From positions 6,410 through 70,409 of the forward strand of contig CAYLZW010000004.1 in the NCBI GenBank assembly GCA_964388085.1: DNA of 64,000 nt. The letters are read 5' to 3'. Below, piece by piece: positions 36,901 to 44,118 of this stretch. The position numbers and the translations under genes were made by a program. The stretch's first letter is position 1. Every line of letters begins with the position of its first letter. Below the pieces are notes generated by a model, which was given only the letters and a program-made list of their open reading frames with translations, was not told where the DNA came from and did not search any database. The stretch comes from CAYLZW01 sp964388085 (GTDB lineage Bacteria > Myxococcota > UBA727 > CAYLZW01).

Positions 36901-37267
36901 CCAGCACGATGTCGCCCATCTTGAGCGTCTCGCCCGCGAGCAACGTCACCGGCAGCAAGAAGGGCAAAAAGCCCGTGACCCGCACCTCGAGCGTGTAGGG
37001 GCCCGGCGTGACGTCGTCGATCGAGAAGCTGCCCTCGCCGCCGGTGCTGGCCGAGAAGGCGACCTCACCCGCGCTCACGAGCTCGACGACGAGGCCTTCG
37101 GGCGAGCCGAGGTGCTCCGCGATGACGCGGCCCTGCACGCGCGCCTTCGCCTGCGTCTCGGCCGGAGCGTCGGGGTCATAGGGGTTCGCCGTCGGCACGC
37201 AGCCCTGGACGATGACGAACAGCGAGAGCGCGGCGAGCGAAAGGGTCCTAAGGTCACGGAGCAGCAT
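30917..37267 (-). CDS. giant surface lipoprotein with carboxypeptidase-regulatory, Ig-like and propeller regions
   Basis: 2116 aa from an ATG with GGGAGG upstream. The signal ends VIVQGC (Cys23), followed by VPTANPYDPD. From about 45 to 385 are four carboxypeptidase-regulatory-like beta-sandwiches (for example VPPGSHLLRVVKDGYVG, VLLGSYSLSARKDGYNA). From about 390 to 1045 are repeated Ig-like units with V-x-D-x-A-G-N-x motifs and T-x-P-S-T turns. A fibronectin type III-like unit follows (SISLSWLVSASPDVAGYALY, TTYYVSVAAIDEAGNLGD). The last half is about 14-20 short beta-blade repeats resembling LVIVD propellers. Likely a surface adhesin or scaffold. The next gene upstream is 140 bp away on the same strand. 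Confidence 0.8.
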   Translation of the reverse strand: MLLRDLRTLSLAALSLFVIVQGCVPTANPYDPDAPAETQAKARVQGRVIAEHLGSPEGLVVELVSAGEVAFSASTGGEGSFSIDDVTPGPYTLEVRVTGFLPFLLPVTLLAGETLKMGDIVLVAQSGDEASLIVGVATLEGQGEDGHGGILVEAVGRSFTAVTSSSGAFQLPVVAGSYDLRFSKASFQSVTVDEVEVAVAEEHSLDAVVLAANPATLTGNVLGEDASGAMVPLGDATVTLEGTALTALSNSAGDFTLGGVPPGSHLLRVVKDGYVGQSATVPNVVGGETRPLGVFSLHLSRGGISGTIALADTADASGVIIELTGTDRALLTGSSGAFVFDDVLLGSYSLSARKDGYNARNLGTFTVSADVVTSTGSFTLSRRSGLVSIVEGAATNAPAISLLITAPTATGYKASEDPAFQDPSKGDVEADAFRAFVPGEPAPFTLTDADGAHTVYVITSDGTTTSAPASAEVVLDRQAPVLSTLVIGGGSSYLASLSGIVTLHVEGFDLPPAAAPGVAVSGIVKMHLANEPTFAGAPVLDYRTTTTYSLDSPQLEGAKTVHGRVEDAAGNLSEVVSVTVVLDNTAPTDVSLVLDGDSEAPGYTRSPFLTAVLFAEDDNGGVNGADLLVRLSNDPGFVGAAYQPFSGGLLSWLVTPGDGEKTVYAQVRDLAGNESLVVSDALTLDTAAPSGAFVLVNAGSATTTSASVTLALSASGASEMALSQDGFASGTTWEPYASSKTYLLSDEGIVTVSAKFRDDAGWQTGVVTDSIAYDATAPAAGTLSLTGTLGDGRSSTTLTASGIVLADPLPALAERGEPLSMALVQSSDATCSAADFPASPLFVPYGRSSVVLSAGDGDKTVCVIFRDAAGNFDRATARGASIRLDGTAPSTPTFDDVTSGLTNETAVTATLTPAVDAGGAVTHRCFGGATFGNGGAVCDPASPVLFALREDAENTLIVRGCDAAANCAEARVTVVQDATPPLTPVLEDIAAHESSISLSWLVSASPDVAGYALYYGSAPGDRGSADAEQGASPIFVGDVTSFQLSGLAQGTTYYVSVAAIDEAGNLGDPSGELAATPSKASVRFLSSLGGRPRQLGVFETRGYIAEPQGIVQVDLSQSAAGAATTGRATVPNVVPDDHGSLSVIPCTAGGVLGDCVLFYGSTLEGELRRNRDNYRAGTSLVYFPPGGTADAPVTGRVLTTLPNQARAVVVDPEDDSRFYVVEATRVAAYELRTPPGSSTDAPFLRGSSSHATRLKVVLSAGVVGDYFYTVGLPFEPNLACQADQNACVELYASDRTELLAKQGVDGDALGMLSAQGGGPVVTFSPFTEVGYAFANGLNIVRSVPNATDGTDLLLQHHHVDGSGLLPLTPTSNRRVVLGSRSYPDPILAVAQAGRVYLSAPGEEALQQIYSVNVSASGALSAGPSGARFPEDPQKLTALAVDGGYVFGAEAATVPEAEQMLMRWTVPASGALPPFGDVLVPPTGTAMAYSDGLVFLGQGRNIYTFDVTNARAPTLLGAPARNPTRVTGSYDRLRVQRHLLFASSAYGIGIDVFRYDGASRRLVYVNTIGSNQYTDFAVIGDRLYASWTVSSNFTPGFDRFSLTTLTGAHSSSVCQGTPVPWHVAAFAVRHDTAYLYSHNDEFRVIDIDTCTARSSDLVLPRDPVSGIQRHVSVSGTKAIVSGRELAFAVNVASPTNPSLNAVGELSLAGATTQVGGYIVGLGAVDLSTGTIEPGPRLVSPFGGIDGFLAHAPCGQAHNGFSSLVQANGLLFASCGELGVQIVSLAHATGGRVLQEQAGYPTFTYHRDSVASDGNFAFLGANNTLYDINAELFGTDYPSVFLPAPAQNTALGTPRVESLLHVDGTVVTVTNLVSPPGRRIDLRDASDVDSPWPVTVGVTLSGSVVDTPVTNGRMLYVPDDTGIRYYALGDHNQLSHWGTSLASVSQIALSRDRLYALEQVGASTFLKVYRLLDNGHLPASSQGSHQLKLPSGFEPQDLFVHGGQVLITMGSNTGETGIAIFDDPGLLIAPVEAAAMRLVRSTQPLADPIVSGDVLFVAENLGVSSFDVSGTFSPARADPVRLGSIATGDATTGPRVDLEMAGPFLFLVGDRYRVFDMR

Positions 37268-37408
37268 CGGTACCTCCCACCAGCGACGATGCTGTCTCGC
37301 GGTAGATGGCGTGTACAGTGATGTCGGTCCCGCTCGGGCGGTGACGCGGCCGCCGACAGGAGCGTGGCCCGCCGCGCCCTGCGCGAACCGGCCAATGGCC
37401 TCGTCCGC

Positions 37409-39334
37409 TCAGCGCCGCTCGCCGAGCTCCCGCTCGAGCACGCGCTGCGCCAGCGCGACCATGTCGCCCTCGGTGACGATGCCGACGAGGCGCTCGCCCT
37501 TTACCACCGGCAGGCAGCCGACGCGGTGCTCGCGCATGGTGCGGATGGCGTCGAGCGTCTTCGTGTCGGGCCCCACGGTGACGAGGCCGCGCACCATGAT
37601 GTCGCCGACGGTGAGCGGCGCGCCATCACGGCCCTTGGACGTCGCCCCGCGCGCGACCAGCTTCAAGAGGTCTCGGTGGGAGATGATGCCGACCAGGTGT
37701 CCGTCCTTGTCCTCGACGGGGATGTGTCGGACGCGCTCCCACTCCATGACGCTGGCCGCGAGATCCACGAGGTCCTCGGCGTGCACGGTGAAGACCTCGG
37801 CCGTCATGAACTGGCCGACCGTCTCGTAGCTGCGGCGCCACTCGTTGGCCGATTCCGTGCGCGCCAGCGGCCAGGTGTGCACCGGGCCGCCCGTCCACTG
37901 GTGCTCGAGGGTGCTCGCCGTGAGCGCGCGCATGCGGCTCGCGCGCGACATCTCGGGCGGCATGGCCGACAGCGACGAGAGCGCCCACTGCGCGCCGGTC
38001 TGCTCCTTGTCGACGCGCTGCTCGACGACGCCGAGGTAGCGATCGAGGTCGCTCTGATCGACGCCCGCGGTCGCGAGCCCCGCGCGCGCGAGCGGCAAGA
38101 GCTCGTTCAGGATGAGCTCGCTCGCCGGCACCCGTCGGCCGCCGAGCCAGGTGAACTGCGCCTTCAGGCCGTCGCGCGCGGCCGAGAAGAAGTTGTTCTT
38201 GGCGTCGTCGAAGTCCATCTTGGCGCGCACGTCGCCGTGCTCCTCGATGAAGCCGCTCATGAGCCCGTAGTAGAAGGCCGCGTTGGCGACCTCGTCGAGG
38301 ATGGTCGGCCCCGCCGGCAGCACGCGGTTCTCGACGCGCAGGTGCGGCTTGTTGTCGGTGATGCCGTAGCAGGCGCGGTTCCAGCGGTACACGGTGCCGT
38401 TGTGCAGCCTGAGCGCCTTCAGGGCCGGCGGCACCCCGCGCTCGACGCTCTCCATGGGGCGCTCGGTCGCCTCGGTGTTCAGCACCACGCGAAAGCGCGC
38501 GATGTCCTCGCGGAAGATCTCGATCACCGAGTCCTGCACCCAGCGATCGCCGAAGCTGACGCGCGGCCGGTGCCCCCGCGCCTGCTTGGCGCTCGAGCGC
38601 TCGTCGACGGACTGCTGAAACAAGCCCACGCGCGTCTCGCGCCACAGGCGCTGCCCGAGCAGCGTCGGGCTGTTCACGGCGGCGGCCAGCACCGGCGCCG
38701 TCACCGCCTGCGCGATGTTGTAGAGCTTGGCGAACTCGAGCGGCGCGAGCTGGAAGTGGATCTGGAAGCTCGTGTTGCAGGCCTCGAGCATGACGTTGTC
38801 GTGCGTCATCTCGAGCTCGTCGAGCCCCTCGAGCGCCACGCGGAAGGCGCCGCCCTTCAGCTCGAGCAGCGCCTTGTTGAGCGCGAAGTAGCGCGGCGCC
38901 GGCGTCATGTTGTCGAGGCCGAGGTCCTCGCTGCGCAGCGTCGGCAGGATGCCGGTCAGCAGGATGTCCGCGCCGTGCTCCGCCGCGGCCGCGCGCGCGA
39001 GCGCCAGCAGATCGCGCAGCTCGCTCTCGAGCTCGCGCAGGCAGGCGGCGCCGAACACGCGCGGCGCGCAATTGGCCTCGAGGTTGAAGCGCGCGAGCTC
39101 GGTGGTGAAGCTCGGGTGGTCGAGCGTCTCGAGCACCGCGGTCGCGACCGGCGCGGCGCGCAGGTCTTCGTCGACGAGGAACATCTCCTGCTCGGCGCCG
39201 ACGCGGCGGATGCCCGTCTCGATGACGTCACCCTCGAGCATGCGCTCGAGCGCCTCCACGTCGTCGAGCAGCGCGCGCGTGAAGGCGCGGCGCTCATCGT
39301 CGTCCCTCGGCTCTCCGACCTCGTGCTGCCCCAC
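37409..39334 (-). CDS. GCS2-type glutamate-cysteine ligase-like enzyme fused to a CBS pair
   Basis: 641 aa from a GTG at 39334. Residues about 40-430 are a GCS2-like (COG2170-type) ligase domain: RRVGAEQEMFLVD, FNLEANCAPRVFG, DNVMLEACNTSFQIHFQL, YGITDNKPHLRVENRVLP. The family condenses an amino acid with the gamma-carboxyl of glutamate or related acids using ATP. Residues about 505-635 are two CBS motifs (VGQFMTAEVFTV...HLVGIISHRDLLKL and VGDIMVRGLVTVGP...RLVGIVTEGDMVAL), which usually bind adenine nucleotides. Allosteric control of the ligase by nucleotides is inference. The frame has no break between domains. Confidence 0.8.
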   Translation of the reverse strand: MGQHEVGEPRDDDERRAFTRALLDDVEALERMLEGDVIETGIRRVGAEQEMFLVDEDLRAAPVATAVLETLDHPSFTTELARFNLEANCAPRVFGAACLRELESELRDLLALARAAAAEHGADILLTGILPTLRSEDLGLDNMTPAPRYFALNKALLELKGGAFRVALEGLDELEMTHDNVMLEACNTSFQIHFQLAPLEFAKLYNIAQAVTAPVLAAAVNSPTLLGQRLWRETRVGLFQQSVDERSSAKQARGHRPRVSFGDRWVQDSVIEIFREDIARFRVVLNTEATERPMESVERGVPPALKALRLHNGTVYRWNRACYGITDNKPHLRVENRVLPAGPTILDEVANAAFYYGLMSGFIEEHGDVRAKMDFDDAKNNFFSAARDGLKAQFTWLGGRRVPASELILNELLPLARAGLATAGVDQSDLDRYLGVVEQRVDKEQTGAQWALSSLSAMPPEMSRASRMRALTASTLEHQWTGGPVHTWPLARTESANEWRRSYETVGQFMTAEVFTVHAEDLVDLAASVMEWERVRHIPVEDKDGHLVGIISHRDLLKLVARGATSKGRDGAPLTVGDIMVRGLVTVGPDTKTLDAIRTMREHRVGCLPVVKGERLVGIVTEGDMVALAQRVLERELGERR

Positions 39335-39433
39335 GCTCCGTCCCGTCCGCCCAGCTACGGCGAACGGACCCTGTACACAGATTCAGCGGGGCAGCGAAGG
39401 GGGAGCGCGTGGCGCTTCGCTCGAAGCGGCGCC

Positions 39434-40777
39434 TCAGTCGCGGTCGCGGCGCACGACCTTGCCGCGCTTGTTCGCCTTGGCTTGCGAGGCGCGGCCCTTT
39501 GCGCGCTCGACGCGAGCGTCGCGAGCCATCTTTGCGATGTCGAAGCCGAACCAGCCCGCGACCTCCTTGAAGGCGCGCGCGGCCGCGTAGTGCTGCTCGA
39601 TGGTCTCGGAGATGTTCTTCGCGTTCGCGAGCATGCCGTCGTCGAAGGGCAGCGCGCCGTCGATGACCTCGAGGTCGAAGCTGGCGTTCTTGTACAGCGT
39701 GATGTTGACCAGCGCGTTCGCGCTGCGGTTCGCGTGATCGACGACGCGCACGGGCACCTTCGAGAGCGTCAGCGGGAACAGCTCCTTGGTGTACTTGAGG
39801 CCGACCAGGCAGCGGCCCTCGAGGTGCCCGATGGCGACGCGCACGCCGCGCGGCTCGTCGACGTTCATCTGCAGCACGGAGGCGGGCAGCGCGAACTCGA
39901 CCGGGCCGGCGCGCTCGACGCCGCCGCGACGACGGGAGACCACCTGGCTGACGCCCTCGAGGTAGTCGCCGAGCGACGGGCGCGCCTCGAAGGGCATCAG
40001 CACGGTGGGCACGACGGTGACCCAGTCGTTGATGGGCCGATCGAAGCGGACATCGACCTTCTTGCCGATCCCGTCCTTGGTGCACGCGTACACGGACTCG
40101 GGATCGCCCTGCTTGGCCTCGGCGCGCGCGGTGCCGCCCCCTTCGCCGCCGCCCTTGCCGCCCTTGCCCTGCCGCGACTCGCCAGCGGCCCCAGCGCGCG
40201 CGCTCCGCTCGGCCGCCCGGCGACGAAGCTCGGCGATGCGCTGCGCGTTCCGGTGGCGGCGGGCGCGCAGATCGGCGACGCGCGAGCGGGACGTGCGTGG
40301 ACGATCGGGCTGCACCCGTTGCGGCGCGTCCTCGCGAGCGGCGGGCGGCGCGCTCTGCACCGGCGGCGGCCGCTCCTCGTGCGCCGGCGGGGTGGGCTCG
40401 GCGGGAGGCGCGGGGGGGGCCTCGTCCTCGATGGCGGTCTCGTCCGCGTCGGCGAGCGCGTCCTCGTGGCCGGAGGGGGCGAGCTCCTCACGGTCACTCT
40501 CCGGCCCCTCCGGCTCGGGCGCGGCGGCCGGCCCCTCCTTGTTGATGACGTCGACCGGCAAGAGCTCGGGCGGCGCGTAGGCGAACAGCTCGAGGGTGGA
40601 CAGCGCCTGCCGGTCGGCGACGAGCCGGCCGAGCAGCGGCAGCGTAACGTGCACCGCCAGCGACAGCGCCACGGCCGTCGTCACGCACAAGACCTTCACG
40701 ACGTGCTTCCGAGCGACGTGTCGGTTCGCGGCGCGCGCCTTCGGGGAAATCTCGGAAACAGCCACCAAGGGAAGCAT
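39434..40777 (-). CDS. membrane-anchored protein of unknown function
   Basis: 447 aa from the ATG at 40777 (GAGG upstream). One transmembrane segment lies near residues 26-46 (VKVLCVTTAVALSLAVHV). A Pro/Glu/Ala-rich stretch (75-150) resembles TonB or Tol-type linkers. Arg/Ala-rich helix and a Gly/Lys linker follow. A soluble domain (about 230-410) includes YACTKDGIGKKVDVRFDRPI, NVDEPRGVRVAIGHLEGRC and VNITLYKNASFDLEVIDGAL. The end is basic (KANKRGKVVRRDRD). No family recognised. It is 99 bp upstream of the GCS2-CBS gene on the same strand. Confidence 0.65.
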   Translation of the reverse strand: MLPLVAVSEISPKARAANRHVARKHVVKVLCVTTAVALSLAVHVTLPLLGRLVADRQALSTLELFAYAPPELLPVDVINKEGPAAAPEPEGPESDREELAPSGHEDALADADETAIEDEAPPAPPAEPTPPAHEERPPPVQSAPPAAREDAPQRVQPDRPRTSRSRVADLRARRHRNAQRIAELRRRAAERSARAGAAGESRQGKGGKGGGEGGGTARAEAKQGDPESVYACTKDGIGKKVDVRFDRPINDWVTVVPTVLMPFEARPSLGDYLEGVSQVVSRRRGGVERAGPVEFALPASVLQMNVDEPRGVRVAIGHLEGRCLVGLKYTKELFPLTLSKVPVRVVDHANRSANALVNITLYKNASFDLEVIDGALPFDDGMLANAKNISETIEQHYAAARAFKEVAGWFGFDIAKMARDARVERAKGRASQAKANKRGKVVRRDRD

Positions 40778-40943
40778 AGTCCTCGGACGAGCCTGGCAGC
40801 CGTCGCATTCGCTGCCGTTCCCAGGCTGTGACACCGCGTACGCCGCGCGGGTTCGCGGAAGGGTGCCCTAGGGCCCGCTGCTGGCTGGCGCGCAGGGGTT
40901 TCAACCCCTAGATTGGGGATCTGACACCCTCCTGGAGACGACG

Positions 40944-41492
40944 ATGATCCGCGAGATCCTGATCTGGCCAGATCCCCGGCTGGCGCAGACCTCCGAGCCC
41001 GTAGCCGCGATCGATGACGAGATCAGGACGCTCGTGGCCGACATGCTCGAGACCATGTACGACGCCGACGGCGTAGGCCTCGCGGCCCCCCAGGTGGGCG
41101 TGCACAAGCGCGTCATCGTCATCGACATCTACGGCGCCGAGGCCGACCGCCCGTCGGGCGAAGAGCCCATGGTGCTCATCAACCCCGTGTTCGAGCGGGC
41201 CGAGGGGGAGCTCTCCTGGGAAGAGGGCTGCCTGTCGGTCCCCGGCGAGAGCGGCGTCATCACGCGCGCGTCCGACGTGCGCGTGCGCTACCTCGACCTC
41301 GACGGCAAGGAGCAGGTGCTCGAGGCGGACGGCTTGAAGGCCGTCGCGCTGCAGCACGAGTGCGACCACCTCGAGGGGAAGCTCTTCGTCGACTACCTGA
41401 GCCGGCTGAAGCGGAACGTCATCAAGCGGAAGATGATGAAGCTGAAGGCCGAGCGGGAGGCGGAGGGCCGGGAAGAGGCCGGCGCGGCCTGA
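40944..41492 (+). CDS. def: peptide deformylase
   Basis: 182 aa. Three motifs are intact: GVGLAAPQVG, EEGCLSVPG (metal-binding Cys) and QHECDHLEG (two His ligands and catalytic Glu). It removes formyl from the N-terminal Met of new proteins. The C-terminus (about 155-182) is a Lys/Arg/Glu-rich extension, longer than in E. coli Def. GGAG lies 8 nt before the ATG. It stands alone, with no fmt gene beside it. Confidence 0.97.
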   Translation: MIREILIWPDPRLAQTSEPVAAIDDEIRTLVADMLETMYDADGVGLAAPQVGVHKRVIVIDIYGAEADRPSGEEPMVLINPVFERAEGELSWEEGCLSVPGESGVITRASDVRVRYLDLDGKEQVLEADGLKAVALQHECDHLEGKLFVDYLSRLKRNVIKRKMMKLKAEREAEGREEAGAA

Positions 41493-41535
41493 TCCCTCCG
41501 GCCCTCGACGTCACCGAGCACCGAGGTCGTCCGGG

Positions 41536-43506
41536 CTAGTGCCGTCGACGACGGAACAGCAGCCCGAGGCCGAGCAGTCCCGCGAGCGCGAAGCCCCGCG
41601 TCGGGTCGCCCGACTCCGAGTCGCCGCCGATGACGACGCAGGTGCAGCTCTGTGCGACCTCACCGTTCGCGAGCTGCGGGCTGAGCGAGACGCGCTCGAC
41701 GTCATCGTTTTGCGCCGGCGCGAGGGGCGCCTCGCTCGTGCCCGGGCCCGACTCGTCGACCGGTTCAGTCGGTTCCTCGTCCTTGGGATCCTCGGGCTCC
41801 TCGACGGGCGGCTCCTCGACGGGCGGCTCCTCGACGACGAGGGCGACCAGGGCGAGCTCGACGCGCTGGGCGCTGCCGGCGGCGACGGTGCGGGTGAGCT
41901 CGAGGGGCTCGTAGCCCTCGGCGGCCGCCGTGATGGTGAGCGCGCCGGCGTTCACGGAGAACTCGACCTCGCCGGCCGCGTTCGTCTGCGCCGGATCGGC
42001 GCCCGTGACCTGCACTGTGGCGCTCTCGATGGCCGCGTTGGTAGCGGAGTCGAACACGTGCGCGGTGACGTCCGCGCTCGTGACGGCGGGCGCGATGCCG
42101 ATGGACGCCCAGGGCGCGCCGCCGGCGGTGACCTGCACCTCGCGGGACGCCGGCGCGTAGCCGTCACGGGTGGCGGTGATGGTGTAGGTGCCGGGGTTCA
42201 ACGTGAAGGACCAGTAGGCGTCACCCGCGCGCGCCGTCGTCGACTGGCCGTTGCTGGTGCTGATGGTGGTGCCGGCGAGGCGCGCGCCGAGGTCCGCGGA
42301 CTGGCTCGCGTCCGTCGTCACGCCGAGGTCCCACACGACGCCCTGCACCTTGCCGGTCGTCGGCGCCGCGCTGCCGTTCAGCGCGATGCTGCGCAGCTCC
42401 CCGAGCTTGGCGTGCAGGTTGTTGCCGGGGCAGGCGGTGGACTGACCGGGGTTGTCGCGGTGGCCCATCAGCGTCGTGGTGCCCGACATCGAGGGCGTGC
42501 GCAGCGTGATGCCGTAGAGGCTCGCGTTCTTGCCGATGACCTCGCCGCCCTTGTTCAGCATGGCCGCCGGCGGGTTCAGCGGGTCGAGGCCGTTACAGTC
42601 GCTGGTCGGGTGGAAGCAGCCGACGAAGCTGACGCCGAGGTTGTTGGTGTTCTGTCCGCCGACGTGGGCGCCGAGGCGGTCGGCCTTGCGCGCCTCCCAG
42701 GCCTGGCCGTCCTTGGTGATGAGGAAGTGGTAGCCGATGTCGCACCAGCCGCGCGAGTCCATGTGGAAGTTCTGGATCTGGCGGATGCGGCCGGCGTAGC
42801 TGCCGCTGTACTTCGTCGACGGACCGGCCGTGTGGTGCACGCTGATCTTCGTCTTGGTCGGGTTCGACGAGCAGCTCGTCGAGCGCGCTCCCCAGGCGCT
42901 GCGCGGGTTGACGCCGGAGATGAGCGCTTGCTGCGCGACGGCGGCGCCGCTCACGTCGAGGTCGGCGCCTACCTGCACAGGCCGGGAGGCGAGCGCGTCG
43001 AAGCCGGGATCGCTCACCGCCTCGCCGGGGATGATGAGCGCGTAGGTGATGGCCAGCAGGGCGTCCGCTTCGTCGGCGCCGACGCGCACCTCGGTGGCGT
43101 AGCTCAGCTCCCCGAGCTCGACGTTGGCGACGCGCATCTGGCCCTCGGCCCAGGTGAACACGGCGGGCAGCCACTCGCCGGGCGCGCCCTCGGCGTCGTA
43201 GCCGCGCGCCTCGAGGTGAATGCCGGCGGCCTCGCTGGCGACGTCGAGCATGAAGCCGACCCGCGTGCCGCCGCCCTCGCTCTCGAGCAGCGGAGACACG
43301 TAGTAGCCCTGCTGGAAGGAGAAGGCCTCCTTCAGGAACTGCCCGGAGTAGGTCAGCTCGGCGTGATCGTCGTCGCCGTGCAGCCTCGGCTCGGGCGCGA
43401 ACCCCCCGCAGGCGAGCGGCAGGGCGAGCAAGGCCAGCGCGCCGAGGCGAGCGCCGGCGTTCAGCAGCGAGGAGCGGACCGGGCGGTTGCGAGCGACGAC
43501 GTTCAT
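41536..43506 (-). CDS. PGRP/N-acetylmuramoyl-L-alanine amidase, surface-anchored
   Basis: 656 aa from the ATG at 43506 (GAGG upstream). The signal ends LALPLACGG (Cys33). A beta domain precedes the amidase (about 210-390): ISVHHTAGPS (His), IGYHFLITKDG (Tyr), LGVSFVGCF, TLMGHRDNPG (His) and STACPGNNL (Cys), a complete zinc site for peptidoglycan-amide cleavage. Two carboxypeptidase-regulatory-like domains follow (YTITATRDGYAPASREVQV, ALTITAAAEGYEPLELTR), then an EEP-rich stalk and a tail CTCVVIGGDSESG, GFALAGLLGLGLLFRRRRH. The tail resembles a MYXO-CTERM sorting signal. Likely a cell-wall or predatory lysis enzyme (inference). Confidence 0.85.
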   Translation of the reverse strand: MNVVARNRPVRSSLLNAGARLGALALLALPLACGGFAPEPRLHGDDDHAELTYSGQFLKEAFSFQQGYYVSPLLESEGGGTRVGFMLDVASEAAGIHLEARGYDAEGAPGEWLPAVFTWAEGQMRVANVELGELSYATEVRVGADEADALLAITYALIIPGEAVSDPGFDALASRPVQVGADLDVSGAAVAQQALISGVNPRSAWGARSTSCSSNPTKTKISVHHTAGPSTKYSGSYAGRIRQIQNFHMDSRGWCDIGYHFLITKDGQAWEARKADRLGAHVGGQNTNNLGVSFVGCFHPTSDCNGLDPLNPPAAMLNKGGEVIGKNASLYGITLRTPSMSGTTTLMGHRDNPGQSTACPGNNLHAKLGELRSIALNGSAAPTTGKVQGVVWDLGVTTDASQSADLGARLAGTTISTSNGQSTTARAGDAYWSFTLNPGTYTITATRDGYAPASREVQVTAGGAPWASIGIAPAVTSADVTAHVFDSATNAAIESATVQVTGADPAQTNAAGEVEFSVNAGALTITAAAEGYEPLELTRTVAAGSAQRVELALVALVVEEPPVEEPPVEEPEDPKDEEPTEPVDESGPGTSEAPLAPAQNDDVERVSLSPQLANGEVAQSCTCVVIGGDSESGDPTRGFALAGLLGLGLLFRRRRH

Positions 43507-43626
43507 GGCGACCTCGTAGGAGCACATGTAGGAGGTCTTTGTACCTGCGCGCACAGCAGCCAACGTCGGCCGATCGTCCGACCGCGCGGTCGTCGTATGG
43601 GCGCGTGTCGTATGTGTGCGCTTGTC

Positions 43627-43980
43627 TTACCTGGCCAGGTGCTCGCGCAGCCGATCGCTGACGCGGCCGAGCTCGCGCTGCACATCCGGGAAGAGCGCCG
43701 CGGCCTCCGTCAGGTGGCCGGCTTGCGCGGCGCGCTCGAGCGCTTTGGACGCCGCCGCCAGAGGAAGAGCGCCGAGCGTGGACGCCGCGCCCTTCAGGGT
43801 GTGCGCCTCGCGCTCTAGCGCCTCTCGGTCACCGGCCGCGAGCGCTTCGCGGGCGCGCTCGATGCGCTCTTCGTTGTCGTCGAGGAAGGCCTGCAGGAGG
43901 CGCCGCTCGAACGCCTCGTCTCCGAGCGTGTTCGCACGGATGGCCTCGAAGTCTACGACGAGCTCTTCGCTGGCGTTCAT
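43627..43980 (-). CDS. histidine phosphotransfer (HPt) protein
   Basis: 117 aa from the ATG at 43980 (MNASEELVVDF). It has the four-helix HPt pattern with the phosphoacceptor motif AHTLKGAASTLGA, where His is phosphorylated, and flanking acidic/helical stretches (FLDDNEERIERAREAL, DVQRELGRVSDRLREHL). It relays phosphate between response-regulator receivers in a phosphorelay. No histidine kinase or receiver lies nearby, so it is an orphan HPt. Confidence 0.85.
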   Translation of the reverse strand: MNASEELVVDFEAIRANTLGDEAFERRLLQAFLDDNEERIERAREALAAGDREALEREAHTLKGAASTLGALPLAAASKALERAAQAGHLTEAAALFPDVQRELGRVSDRLREHLAR

Positions 43981-44118
43981 GCGTCCCCTGCCCCGCCCTT
44001 CGTCATACCGCGCTTGTCGACGTCCCGACGAGCCCGAAGCGCGCGCAGGGACCGGCCCGGCGTTCGAATGCGACACCCGCCGTCGGCAACGGCGTCACCG
44101 CCTGCTACAGCGCTGCCG

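Noticed and set aside
33194..37321. Very long open frame on the plus strand opposite the giant lipoprotein
   Set aside because: Rich in Arg, His and Glu with no domain pattern. It is an antisense shadow of a high-G+C gene that has a signal peptide and recognisable domains on the minus strand.
37364..40831. Long plus-strand open frame opposite the GCS2-CBS and TM-protein genes
   Set aside because: It crosses two real minus-strand genes and the gap between them, a sign of low stop-codon density rather than coding.
41539..43818. Long plus-strand frame opposite the amidase gene
   Set aside because: Antisense to an intact zinc amidase; composition is that of a reverse-complement shadow.
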